From positions 226,172 to 290,171 of the forward strand of contig JANBPU010000007.1 in NCBI GenBank assembly GCA_027575805.1: 64,000 nt of DNA, given 5' to 3'. Position numbers and translations under genes: made by a program. This stretch comes from Mycoemilia scoparia. Its lineage: Eukaryota > Kickxellomycota > Kickxellomycetes > Kickxellales > Kickxellaceae. Below the pieces are notes generated by a model. That model did not search any database and was not told the origin of the DNA. It saw only the letters and a program-made list of their open reading frames with translations. Shown here one piece after another: positions 20,199 to 31,518 of the stretch. The first letter of the stretch is position 1; every line of letters starts with the position of its first letter.

Positions 20199-22590
20199 TT
20201 TGTTTACTACACCACATTTTACAGCTTCCTACCCTAAATTTTGTGTATACTATATGAATATGAATATATTTTGCCAGCATTCTTTCTTTTGCTATTGCTG
20301 CTACTTGGCGGGTCTGATTTGAGCCGAGTGTTGGTGTCTTTCCAACTGGCCAATCAGGTCTTCACTGTGTATTTAAAGCCTATAAAGACTGCAGATAGGC
20401 GTAAGTACGTGCATGCGCATGTAATTTATGCGGGCTTGCTTTGAAATTCATGGCTTCTCTATCTGAGACCCATAGTCACACATTTTCCTGTGAGGATAGG
20501 TTCAATTCTTGTCCCCTGTCCTTCGGGCCTATGGGCTCCTTGGCATTACATTAATGGCGTGTATATCGACGGATGAAAGGCCAGGGGATTCTTGGTAGCA
20601 GAGGCATGCTCCTGTCGAGGTATTGTCAGGCATTCTGGTTGCTGATTCAAGAATTGGAGCTGGTCCACTATCGGGACCCACGCTTTTGCAGTAAGCAGTT
20701 CCAGTGATTGTTGTTATAGTGGTGGTTATATAGCCATGCTATACATGGCAGTAGTAACAATAGCAAAGGTACTGGATCGCATACGTGAGTGTGTGTATAA
20801 ACACGATGCCAAATCGACAGCCCTCCCTCTCTGTTAAAAGAGCCGTTGTCGGCTCATTTGTTGACAAAACATAAGCGTGTGGCATTTTTCAAGATTTGTG
20901 TATAAATATGTGTGGCACAAAGGCTGAGCACAGGAGGCAGTGTGATCGGGATTGTTGCCAAATAGTTTTGGTTTTAAAGCGCAGACAAAGAATGTGAGAT
21001 AAAGCAGAGGGATTGGGATTACTCATTGCTTTGGGTTTCCACCACAAAGAGGGTGACCACAGGCGCAACCCTGGCTTACCATTTGTGTGCTGGAAGAAGG
21101 AAACACGCAACAAAATATCGTCATAGCTGTGATGGTTTGTTTTGGGATTGGTCGATGTATTGTTGGATCGCTGCCGTTACTATCATTTGGAGGCCTCCTA
21201 CTGGCACGCGCTGTGCTAGAGACGCTATTGCTGCTGATATTAATGCTACCACAGGGCTCTCCTCTTCTGAATTCCTTCACTCCTGCTCTTTTGGACTGCC
21301 CCTTCCTTATGTGTCAAGCGATGTGTATCAGAAGCTCTTACTACGACACGCTGCTAGTAGCATATACAACCCATCCGTTTTATATAAATATCCAAGGGTG
21401 GTGGCCTCTCTTCAATAGAATGCTTGGTTTAGCAGTACTGTGTCCTTTTTCTAATTTGTTTGTAGTTGTCTTTTTTGCAGTTTTAGCTGTGCTAACTTCC
21501 TTCTCCTTTTCTCTTCATTCCATTTCTCTCTTTCATTTCCTTTACTCTATCTGTGTGTGCCTGCGGGTTTGTAGTTTGTGCGCTTGAAGCGTTAATAGTT
21601 TGAACTCCTACCTTGGCCCATCCCTCTACATCTACAATAGCGATCATTCACTATTGCCACACCAAATCATTGCTACTGGCTAGCTTGATTTTGCCAACAA
21701 GACTTTATCCTTTTGCCTTCCTATCATTATCACTCTGTAAGTACCATTCATTGAGGATCCTTGTCAAGGAGTTTTGATCTGCCATCTTTGTTTTAGGTAT
21801 TTCTGGTCATTTGGGTTCTTTTTTTGAGCTGTGATGTCCCAAAGTGAGACAGATGGAGTGTAGCATTTTGGGAACGGCTTGGTACTTCAACATAAGGGCT
21901 CAACACCACAGAAAGCACGCTTCCCACCACCATCATTGCTTATTTATAGACTTTGGGCATATCTAAGACATGCCTGGTTTCTATCTTATATGTGGGCCAG
22001 TGTTATTGTTGGTTTGTTTATCATGGACATACTTGTGTGACTGAGACAGAGAGAAACAGAGCTAATTCCCTGCGTCACTCAAACTTTTATGCATAATTCA
22101 ATATCCTACCGTTTCTGTTCTCTCTGTCTCTGTGTCTCTTTCATTGATGTGTGTGTGTGTGTGTAGTATGAAAGTCCTGTGAGTTACCACTCTGTTCACT
22201 CATTTATTCTTTCTTGCTACTCCTCACCCCACATATCACACACACATTCTACACAACACCACCAACCATATCTCATGATACTAGCTTCACAATCTCTAAA
22301 ACACTTTCCTTTTCTTTGTGTTTGCAAAAGATATACCCACCTTTGTTTTTTTGGCTAGCTGTCTGCTTATCCACTACACTATACTCTATTGCCCTTTTCA
22401 GACATTCAGTTTTCTCTCATTTTTTCGTGCCAGGGATTTTATCTTTGTTTTTGGTAGTACTGCTCTCTCGTCTCTCGTCCCTCGCTATTACTAATACTCT
22501 TACTACCAAATATCTCACTTGAATTGCCATATAATATAAGCGCACCATTCCTGCTGCTGTTTAATAGACTACGGACACCTTGCCACAAAA
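20199..22590. other. Long intergenic region upstream of the MAPKK gene
   Basis: About 2.4 kb without a supported gene. From about 21440 to 22530 the plus strand is unusually pyrimidine-rich, with long C/T runs and a (GT)n stretch near 22150. This probably includes the promoter and 5' UTR of the MAPKK gene, perhaps with untranslated exons. The 166-codon hydrophobic frame at 21087-21587 starts at GTG, and its hydrophobicity follows from the T-rich composition. Confidence 0.5.
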
Positions 22591-24234
22591 ATGCGAAGAC
22601 GAGACCAAGGTTTGAATCTAAACCAATTGAATAACCCCGGCTCTGTTCCGGCCGGAAATTCCTCGCCATTTTCCAACTTCTCAAAGTACATGTAAGTAGA
22701 ATTTACCTAAATTCACGGGTGTTGATGTGGCTCACCACGAGCTTGTAATTTGGGTTGTGTCTCGTGGTATTGACCTGTTCATGCTTCTAAATTTTATTCC
22801 TTTTTCATAGAAATTTGAATGGCGAGCTGAACTTCGCTGGTAAGGCAGTCATCAATGATCAGGGAGTGAACTTTGCTAGCGGAAAGTGCTACAACCTAAA
22901 CATACGGGAACTGCAATTTAAGGAGGAGCTGGGAAGAGGCCGATATGGCGTAGTTCGTAAAGTATTCCACAAGCCAACTAATGTGACTATGGCTATGAAG
23001 GTTTGTTTATGTTCTATATTACATTATCGCAAGGCATTTTTATCACAACTTTTGTTTTTGTGCGTGTACACGCATACTAATTTTTTATGTCATTTACACA
23101 TATGATTTTGTAGGAGATTCAATTGAACCTCGATGAAAGCTCACTGAAACAGATTCAGATGGAGCTTGATGTCCTCCACAGCGCATGCTCGGAGCACATT
23201 GTTGATTTTTATGGAGCATTCTTTGTCGAGACTTGCGTATATTACTGTATGGAATACATGGACTATGGCTCACTTGATCGTTTGTATTCAGCTGGCGTTC
23301 CTGAAGATGTGCTGGCAAAAATTACTATATCAGTAAGTAGTTTGGTCCATGAACTTTGCTTGTGCATTGCAGTTGCTATCCCCTCATATTTATAATATTG
23401 AGCTGTCAATTTTTAATAAATGCGACCAGCAGGTGTGTAATGCCTGTCGGTCCTTTATATATCAGGGGTAGTAGTGACTCCCGAAAATTGATCTCATCAC
23501 ATTTAAGACGTATGATATTAACATCTAAACATATTTTCTGTACCTGTGCGTTTGTCAAAAAGGTTGTGAAAGGATTGCGATTTTTGAAGGACAGCATGTC
23601 TATTATCCACCGCGATGTTAAACCCACGAATATACTCGTTAACGCAAAGGGTGAAATAAAGCTCTGCGACTTTGGTGTTTCTGGGAAGCTTAACCAGTCT
23701 CTAGCCAAAACATCAATTGGATGCCAGAGCTACATGGCTGTAAGTATACTATTATAATGCTGCGTATCCTTGTGTGTGATTCTTCGAGACTTTGAGCTTT
23801 AATAACTATGACCATCCTGCATGCATCTCATCTATGTGTTTCAATGTATATAGCCAGAAAGAATTGAGCCCAGTACATCCCAGAGTTACACTATTCATTC
23901 TGATGTCTGGTCACTTGGGCTGACTGTTATTGAGGTGTCCAAGGCCACATACCCCTACGACCCAAGCACATTTGACAGCGTATTTGCACAGCTCAACACC
24001 ATAGTTAATGGAGCCCCACCCACATTGGACCCCCAGAAGTTTTCCACGAAAGCCTGTGACTTTGTGGCCCAGTGCTTGCAAAAGGTGCCCACAGAGCGTC
24101 TGAACTACACACAAATGCTTTCACATCCTTGGTTGGCTGAATACGAAACACGAGAGGTTGACATGGAGTCATGGGCACGCAGGGCATTTGAGACGACACA
24201 AGGACAGGCGCCCAGACAGCCAGTCATGGAATAA
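22591..24234 (+). CDS. PBS2: MAP kinase kinase, Pbs2/Wis1 (HOG) type
   Basis: Five exons: 22591-22691, 22811-23000, 23114-23332, 23563-23739, 23854-24234; 355 residues. Kinase landmarks in order: GRGRYGVV loop, AMKEIQ lysine, MEYMDYGSL hinge, catalytic [15 protein letters not shown], then an activation segment with [18 protein letters not shown]. The [11 protein letters not shown] wording is that of yeast Pbs2 and fission yeast Wis1 rather than Mkk1 or Ste7. These dual-specificity kinases activate the Hog1/Sty1 p38-type MAPK under osmotic and other stress; the Ser and Thr before GCQSYM are the expected sites for the upstream kinase. The protein is much shorter than yeast Pbs2 (about 670 residues). 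Only some 65 residues precede the kinase domain, so the long docking region is absent or lies in unseen upstream exons. The start is the only ATG near the frame opening. Confidence 0.9.
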
Positions 24235-26227
24235 AGGACCGTCGTTAGTAGTAGTAGCAGCACTAGTAAGGTAGCTACAGCATGATGTCCAGAAACATGA
24301 GGAGCAATCCACATAAATGATCATGTAAATAAGTTATAGTCTAATATTGCCGTCCACAACTCGAAAAAGTGACCTGATAGCTCAAACCATTATATTCGCT
24401 CATATTCTAATCTTGCTAATTGCTACACATGTAACCAACAGTCAAGTCAATGGAGCCCGACGTTCTCGTATAATAATAACCCATTGTCAATTCTCTCCAC
24501 CACCACCAATATAACCACGCCTTGCGTGTCAAAAAATTATACACTTCCCAAGATCTGTAACGGGTTGTAGTAATGATGAACCCAAGCATCTGCGGCCGCA
24601 CGTATTTGACGTGGTGTCGCATGGGCTTGATTGTTTGCCTATCACACGATAGTTTTCAGTCTGCCTGCGCCCCATGTCGTATTGTAGCCATATCTGCTGG
24701 CCGGAACATGGCGAGATGGAAAAGAGAAATGTTTATACGTACTTACTTTATGACTAAAATAAATTAACGATTCACAGCTTCATGTAATATCAATGCGAAA
24801 TTAATCATATAGTGTCAGGAGCCTAAATATCTCACTTCTGGCAAAGCATCAATAGGACCCGGCCTTTGTCTGAAGCTCTGCCAAGCATTCCCAAACCATG
24901 ATCTATTATGACCCTGGTCCTTTTTGAATAGCATTCTTTTATATCTCGCCTCCTACAATGGCTTTGGGCACATTTATATACGGCCTACCAATCCCAGAGA
25001 CACACAATGGCTCTTTGTCCCTTGATATGGCTATCAGAGTCAACCATGGGGACAAAGACTGATTCTTGGTACGGACAAATGCCTGGTGCGTGGCAGCAAT
25101 GCGAGCCATGCCGAAAATGTGTTATCGTGGAGATATGCCAATTTATCAGCATTGAGCACACAATACTATCAGACGGTGTGCATCGCTGCAGAACTTGGGA
25201 ATGCTGATTGTAACTTTGAATTAAGGAGAGTGGGCGTCGGCTGGTGAGTTTAAATATAGCAGCACCACGCATATGCATCTGATTGTTTAGCTGTGGGAAA
25301 ATGATACAAGATTGTATATTTTGCAGCCAGTTGTGTTTTATATTATGTACATTTATTTTTGGCTGAACTGCATTTTGTATTTGAGGATGGTGATGGTGGT
25401 AGTGGGTTCTCCAAATGGCATACTAGATCGCATCTCTTGTTTACTTTTTATAGTGGCGGGAACTCATTATACAACGCTCCACAAGCTGCTATTTAGCCAC
25501 ACACGAAGTCTAACTGCATCTTCTCTGCTCTACCTTCTGCTTAGGCGGAATCCACAGGGCCATCATGGAAGCTTGGTCAGAGACTCTAGAATGCTTTGCA
25601 GTCTGCATAGAAAATCTTGAGCTGTATCTGCATTTGCACCAGCTGTACGGACATGAGCTCATCAATGTTTGTGGAGTGGCCATTTGATACCAGCAGCGCC
25701 TTTTGCTTTGATGCAAGAGGTGTCTTGGACAGCACCGTCCATGCAATTCCAGTATGGAGGCTGAAAAATTCGGAGATTCGGTTTGCGTATATAGGTCTAT
25801 TCTTGGCTGATCATTAGGAAGCTATAAGGTGCACTTGATTAATATGTACGGAGATCTAACATCGCTTGGTACAACTTAGTCCACACTGTCAATGGGGGCA
25901 GTGTGAAGCAAGTACAAAAATAGATTGCATGCTAAAAAAATAGGCCAATGGCCAAAGGGAATCAATCAGTCCCAGAACGCCTTGTTAATACTACGGTGAC
26001 TCTGGAGCAGCAGCACATCAATTCATTGAGGCTACAACACCTCATTTCGCTTCTTCAAGGGCTGTCCTGCCACTCTTTTTGGAATATTCACACAGTCAAG
26101 GCCTTTTCCTTTATAACTTTGGTTTTCCTTCTTGAGCACCTGCTTTTCTTTGTTCCTGTATCCCCCATATTCTACTCCAGCTCCTTTATCTTTCCGTGTT
26201 TCTACCCATACACATATTTTCGACCCT
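24235..26227. other. Intergenic region after the MAPKK gene
   Basis: About 2.0 kb. I see no spliced gene I can support. A 38-codon frame from the ATG at 25565 encodes a leucine-rich helical peptide, but it has no recognised homology. The last 200 bases before 26228 are pyrimidine-rich, like the upstream sequence of the two preceding genes. Confidence 0.45.
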
Positions 26228-28957
26228 ATGTCCAAGAGCGAAGACAATTTCTCCGATTCTGGCCCGCACTATGACAAGAGCAAGGGGGGTCTTAGCCAAG
26301 AGGGTACAGCAAACTCGCAAAGGACATTGAGGACATTGAGTGGCCACACGAATTCCAATTTAGAAAAGGTAAGTTATATCTAAATTCAAGAAGGCTTTTC
26401 ATGCTTAGCGCCTTGCTGCTGAGAATTGATTATAAGCACTATGGTATGCTATGCTCCAGTGATATATTGCGCTATGTTATTAATACGTGTAATATGTATA
26501 CATATATGTGCGCTTGTTGCCAACACCAACCCAGGATAAAGGCTTCCAAGATAACAGTGCTAAACCAACTCTGGAGACATCGATTACTCAGGAAAATAGC
26601 CCCAGAAAAAGCAACAATGATATAAACAGCCAAGAAAACCAAATTAGTTCGCAGTCCTCCAGCAATCAAGAGCCAGGACTCACAACATCGCAGCCACAGC
26701 CACCCATGCCAATAAAGGAACAAACCTCTAATGAAAACAGCCCCAAGCGGTCATTGCCCCAGCACGAGTTGCGGGATCTGACTCTTTCGGAGCTACTTGT
26801 CCGATACGAGGGAAACAAAGAAATGCTGGGTCTTGTACTATCGGCAAAATCAGAAGAGGATCGGGCAAAGGTTGAGCGAGAGCGCAGAAGGATTGAAGAG
26901 CTACGGCTTGAAAACAAGCGCATGGATCTAGAATTCGAGCGCTTTAGGCACTATAGGTACTACCAGCATCGCCCACAATACCCAGTGGGTCCTATGACTG
27001 CCCACCCTGTATTTCAACCCTACCCTTACCCGCATCATCATCCACAAGCCCAGCACAGGTATCCCCAGGGCCAGCATTATAATGGCCAATTTTCAGCGCG
27101 TGATCGCATGGAGGTTTCCCCAATAGGTATGCTGTTCCACACATTCCTTTGATATTATATGTATAGGGACTATGCACTTATAATAGCTATTAATATACCA
27201 TTCCCACGGAATCATTCCTTGTGCTCACATACCATTTACTATATTGTGATGAATAGGAGGGCCTAGAAGTCACACTGATGTGGCTATCTCTTACCGTCCA
27301 GAGTAAGTGGGATGCTAGTCGCAATTCTTGAAAATGAAAGAAATATGCAGACATTTCTGACTACATGCATAATATTGTATATAGGGGACCGCCTCGAGAC
27401 CACCAAAGGCCTCCAGCAGCTGGTTCGTCTCACCATCCGGTACGCTCATACCACCATCCTGACACTCCGGGTGGACCTAGCTCAAATGTAGCCTCTCAGA
27501 GCCCATTTGCTTTCTTTAAACAGCCCATAGGCGAAGTCATTCACCATCCATCGCAGCTACATCCCAAGCATCCTGCAGGACATAGAGCCACCAGCTACAG
27601 TGGCAATTACAGACCACACGGTGGGCAGCATTTAGCTCCATCAGCAAAAGGTAGGGTTATATATACCGATATTGGATTACCCTATTGTCATGGGGTTGAA
27701 ACATCGCTTAATATAAACCCTATATATATGTGTGTGTGTTGTTTTAATGTAGATCAGGACCTGTCAAAGTCTCCTGCACGCTATGGTTCATCGTCAGCAG
27801 CATCAAACCCTAATCTTTGCAAACACGTACCACCGGCCGTAGAAGGACTCTCTGTAAACATTGGTGCTTTAAACAGAGGTCCAGAAAAACAATTGGAGGC
27901 CGGGTCGGTTGAAAACTTTAACGGCAAGAGACTGCAGAGCGACGGCCCAATGTCGGCACCAGTTCGTGGACCATCGTTCCAAAAACGGAAGATTAGACAC
28001 GAAGATGTTCTAGAAGCTCTGCGCCGCAAGGTGCGAGCGAATACACAAGCAAAGGCACTCAGTGCCCATCCATCAAATATCAGCTCAGCTATGTCACCAA
28101 CATCCACGGTAGTTGGGCCAGGGATGCCACCATATTTCCGGGATTCTCAAATGTCACCTTCCACTGGAAACACTATAACCCCGGCAACAGCAACAGCGTC
28201 TACAGAGACATCTTCGTTTATTAGCAAGTCTATATCTGCACCCGAATCTTCCAACCACAAGTCTTCAGAATCTATTGGCAATGTAAAGGGAGGGGCAGAG
28301 TATCGAGGAACCACGGCTTCGATTCCTAGCACCATCAGAGAGGAAAATACGGGATCCTCTATTAGAGTTTCAAGCTATATGGATGACTATGATGTTTCAT
28401 CGTCATCATCTTCATCATCTTCATCATCAGGATCTGCATCACCAGCCTCTCCTATCTTCAGCCAAAGATATGGACAGCGAGAATTCACTTACAGAAAAGA
28501 AGCGCCTACTGACGAAAGCACCACCGGGCACCAGAAGTACCAAAACAGTATGTTGGGTAAAGGAAATAGTGTAAAACTAGATGGTTTCCAGAACCGCACT
28601 ACTCATCATAATAACTCAGGCAATTCATCTGGTCAGGCCCCACGCCTTCCATCATTATCGAATATTCTCTCGCAGCAGCCATCCGACGTCAGTCCTCCTC
28701 AGAAGCGAATTTCTGCAGTCAGATCAACTGCACAGTCGGGATGTTACAGGCCAAGCCCACTACCTGATAAGGCAGCAGGATATTATTCCACTTCGTCACC
28801 ACCAGCTAGCGCTGCTGTACAAGATGTGGCAGTTGCTAGTAGGAGTGGAGGAGGATCCTCTGTCATAAATTCTATTAATAACACACCTAATAATAATAAT
28901 AATAATGCCACATCTAATACTGGTGGGACCTCTACTACTGCAGCCACAAAGGTATAG
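26228..28957 (+). CDS. Low-complexity coiled-coil protein, possible transcription regulator
   Basis: Exons 26228-26368, 26535-27126, 27257-27302, 27385-27650, 27753-28957; 749 residues. I do not recognise a named family. Residues about 128-185 form a leucine-rich then strongly charged coiled coil (LTLSELLVRYEGNKEM, then EEDRAKVERERRRIEELRLE). Residues about 425-441 hold a basic helical motif, KRKIRHEDVLEALRRKV. The rest is Ser/Asn/Pro/His-rich and disordered, with an Asn run near the C-terminus and a LPSLSNILSQQ motif. The combination suggests a nuclear regulator, which is inference only. Intron 4 (27651-27752) is 102 nt with no stop codon, so retaining it would insert 34 residues in frame. 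The final codons read AAG GTA TAG, which could also be a 5' splice site with more exon downstream. Confidence 0.7.
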
Positions 28958-29302
28958 ATTCAAGTAGTCTTTTAAAAGTGGGCATGTTCTCGTGCGCTCT
29001 GCTGTCATCAGGATAATTCCTTAGGAGTAGTGGTTGGCGGACCGCGTTATCTTAGGATCAAGCTACACTTCTACTGATCTTTTTTGTGTTTCTAAACCAC
29101 TGCTAGTAATTTTCTTGCTCCATACTTTATATATGCATGTATGTTTGTCTGTTGTGTATGTACTTTGCTAGCTATTATAAGTAGCAATTTTTGCGCCTTG
29201 TGCGTTTTTCATTTCTATTCTTTACTTTTATTGTTATTTTTCCACTTTAATATATTTGTTGATAGTGCAGTTTCTTGTTAGTTTGAATTGATAATATGGC
29301 CT

Positions 29303-29431
29303 CATTTCACAAGGCTTTAGGCAAAATGTGACTCCGGGAGCTACATATAAAATGACTGATGATTGGGTCAAAATATGAGGGCTCATTTCTGACTACAACA
29401 TGCTTGATCCCAAGTGAAATCCCACCATATG
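29303..29431 (+). repeat. Dispersed repeat family C, copy 1
   Basis: Begins near CACAAGGCTTTAGGCAAAAT and ends near CCAAGTGAAATCCCACCAT. It matches 57984-58116 over its length with mismatches and small indels. It lies between the stop of the low-complexity protein gene and the convergent APC10 stop at 29436, so it may be transcribed in a 3' UTR. Confidence 0.7.
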
Positions 29432-29435
29432 TGTA

Positions 29436-30696
29436 TTAACGAAGTTGTTCAAACATTTGTAACTCATTTGATGAAAATGAAATTTGAGAATTGCCACTGA
29501 TAAACTGCCTTGAGGTCTTGTGGCTACTATTTTTGGCAGCAGCAGCATCACCACCACCATTGCTGAGTGTAGAGCTGATGACTTTTGTTGGAGCTTGAGA
29601 AGACAAAGGTGCCAGGCTGTGTCGATCACTATAGTATGTAAGGATATCACGTAATATTAGTTATATGTGCTCGTTATTAAAAAACACCTTTATCATTTGC
29701 AGATTTGTATATAGAGGGGGGGGGGGTCCTTACTTTGGCATTCCGTATATTCCAATTTGTCGTATCCGAGTATCTTTGCCATTCATGTAGTTTGAAATCA
29801 ATTGGATTTGAATAAACTGTGCCACAATATATCTATAAAACAAAATGAAAACAAAAAGAGGCATATATTATATGTTTGTATTATTATAAAAAAGTCCATG
29901 GTGTCTGTGGTCCAGTGGCCTATAAATATAAAACTAAAATGTGGTGGTGGTACTTACTCTTGGTCAATATCGCTTAAAGGAATGTATGTCCATCCATTTG
30001 GTTCTTCCAATGTCACCGTGCATATCGTCTTTTGAAAAAAGTGGATACTTTTTAGTATCAGAAAATAAAACAGCAATTCAATGCATTGAACCCCACTTGG
30101 AATCCAAAACTAGGGGATGTCTGCTTTTGCACATTGTTGTTGTCACGATTTAAATATCAGCTTACTTGTAAGTCATGAGGGCTAGTACCTGCCCTGATCA
30201 GCACCTTCTGCGGAGTATAGCTCTCGTCCGTACTTAGCATGGTATACATAGATATCACCTAATAATATCAAAAAGACTTTGTAATGAGTTTATTGTAGCA
30301 ACAAAAATGATGGCGATATCAGATGAAAAAACCAGTTATTCCATGAAACGCACTCACAAACTATACTTGCCTTGATTTTGACTATCTTGTAAAACACCAA
30401 ATTGACAAAATGTGGTTGGTCACCATCAGTCCTAATAAATAATAGTACATATGATAGTTGAAGTATGTAGGTGAGCTGGATATGTGCTAGGATCCTTTTT
30501 TCTTTCCTAATATATACATATCAGGCGGTGGAAATGTTGTATTTCATTATACCTACTGCCAAAATGTCTCAAAATCATCGTTAAATAGGCAGTCAATTCC
30601 ATATCCAGGCTTGCAAGATGATACCTCCCACTTTGCTTGTGCTCTGATATCTTGTAGGTCCTCCATACCTTTGCCTTGTATTTGTGATACTGTCAT
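29436..30696 (-). CDS. APC10: Anaphase-promoting complex subunit 10 (Doc1)
   Basis: Six small exons on the minus strand: 30696-30557, 30431-30371, 30258-30166, 30028-29958, 29832-29734, 29628-29436; 218 residues. APC10 is the processivity and substrate-receptor subunit of the anaphase-promoting complex, co-recognising D-box degrons with Cdc20 or Cdh1. The DOC-domain path is clear: WEVSSCKPGYGIDCLFND, ETFWQTDGDQPHFVNLVF, STDESYTPQKVLIRAG, EEPNGWTYIPL, FIQIQLISNYMNGKDTRIRQ and IGIYGMP. The protein ends in Leu-Arg, in the place of the Ile-Arg (IR) tail that docks APC10 onto the Cdc27 TPR subunit. Intron 2 (30370-30259) has a GCAAGT donor, a likely GC-AG intron. All phases agree. No exon is long enough to stand out as an open frame, so the gene is easily missed. 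Confidence 0.92.
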
Positions 30697-31518
30697 TCTT
30701 CTATTGTTACTTGTAGACAACTATTTGTATATATTATAACGTGCCAAAATATATTAAATAAAAGAGAAGAAAAAAACCAATGAGTCAGAGGGAGAGTGCA
30801 AAAGTGGTTTTTGTTGGTGCATCCTAAACGCATCAATCAAACTGCACCTGGCAATATTACAAATGGACTTAGAAATGCATTTATATTCTAACCAATATTA
30901 TGGGTAGAAAACAATAAAAATATCCTGGAGCAAGGATTTTGTTTTAAATAATGCTCATGGTATGGCATTGTTTCACAAGCCATTAGATTTAAAAGGCCTC
31001 CCAAAAAAATAATTATCAATAGTTATTATAATACATACATATATTCAATAGAAAAGTCTGCTTCACACCATCCCTGAAAGAACAATATATACATCTTAAC
31101 ATACATCAAAGCCTTCGCCATCATTAATATTTGTTATTCAAAATTGTGGTATATATTTGTTAGAATCCACCCACAGCCATTGTGTGGCCGATGGGTAGTG
31201 AAACCCGACCACATACACTACAGCAAAAAATACAAATTGACAATAAGTATAGTCTATTTTAGGGAATTGTCGGCTTATTGATAGCTTCACTAAGATATTT
31301 TTGCCGTAATGGCAGGATTTAGCTAAGAAAGCATATTCAAATTCAATGGTTATATAGCATTGTTATAAGATATGAATAGAATTTAAAGGATCAATGAGAA
31401 ACTGATATGGAGATTTGATATGGTATAACCGGGATGACTTGTCTTGTGAATAAACATCTAAAAATGCCAATCAGTAGCTAAATAATGTGTATGAGAGCAT
31501 TCGCTGGACTTTTGTTAT
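30697..31518. other. Gap between the APC10 start and the Rpn2 stop
   Basis: AT-rich, with no gene seen. It contains the APC10 promoter side and a full copy of repeat family B (30970-31206). Confidence 0.6.
30970..31206 (-). repeat. Dispersed repeat family B, copy 3 (reverse orientation)
   Basis: The reverse complement matches 48888-49124 almost base for base, including the internal segment with CAGGGATGGTGTGAAGCAGAC that is deleted in the copy at 686-866. Confidence 0.8.

Noticed and set aside
20461..20540. tRNA-like GGTTCAATTC segment
   Set aside because: No acceptor, D or anticodon stems could be formed around it.
21087..21587. 166-codon hydrophobic open frame
   Set aside because: Starts at GTG, no recognised family, and its hydrophobic content follows from the T-rich sequence.
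25565..25681. 38-codon leucine-rich open frame
   Set aside because: Too short, with no homology or splice partner that I can see.
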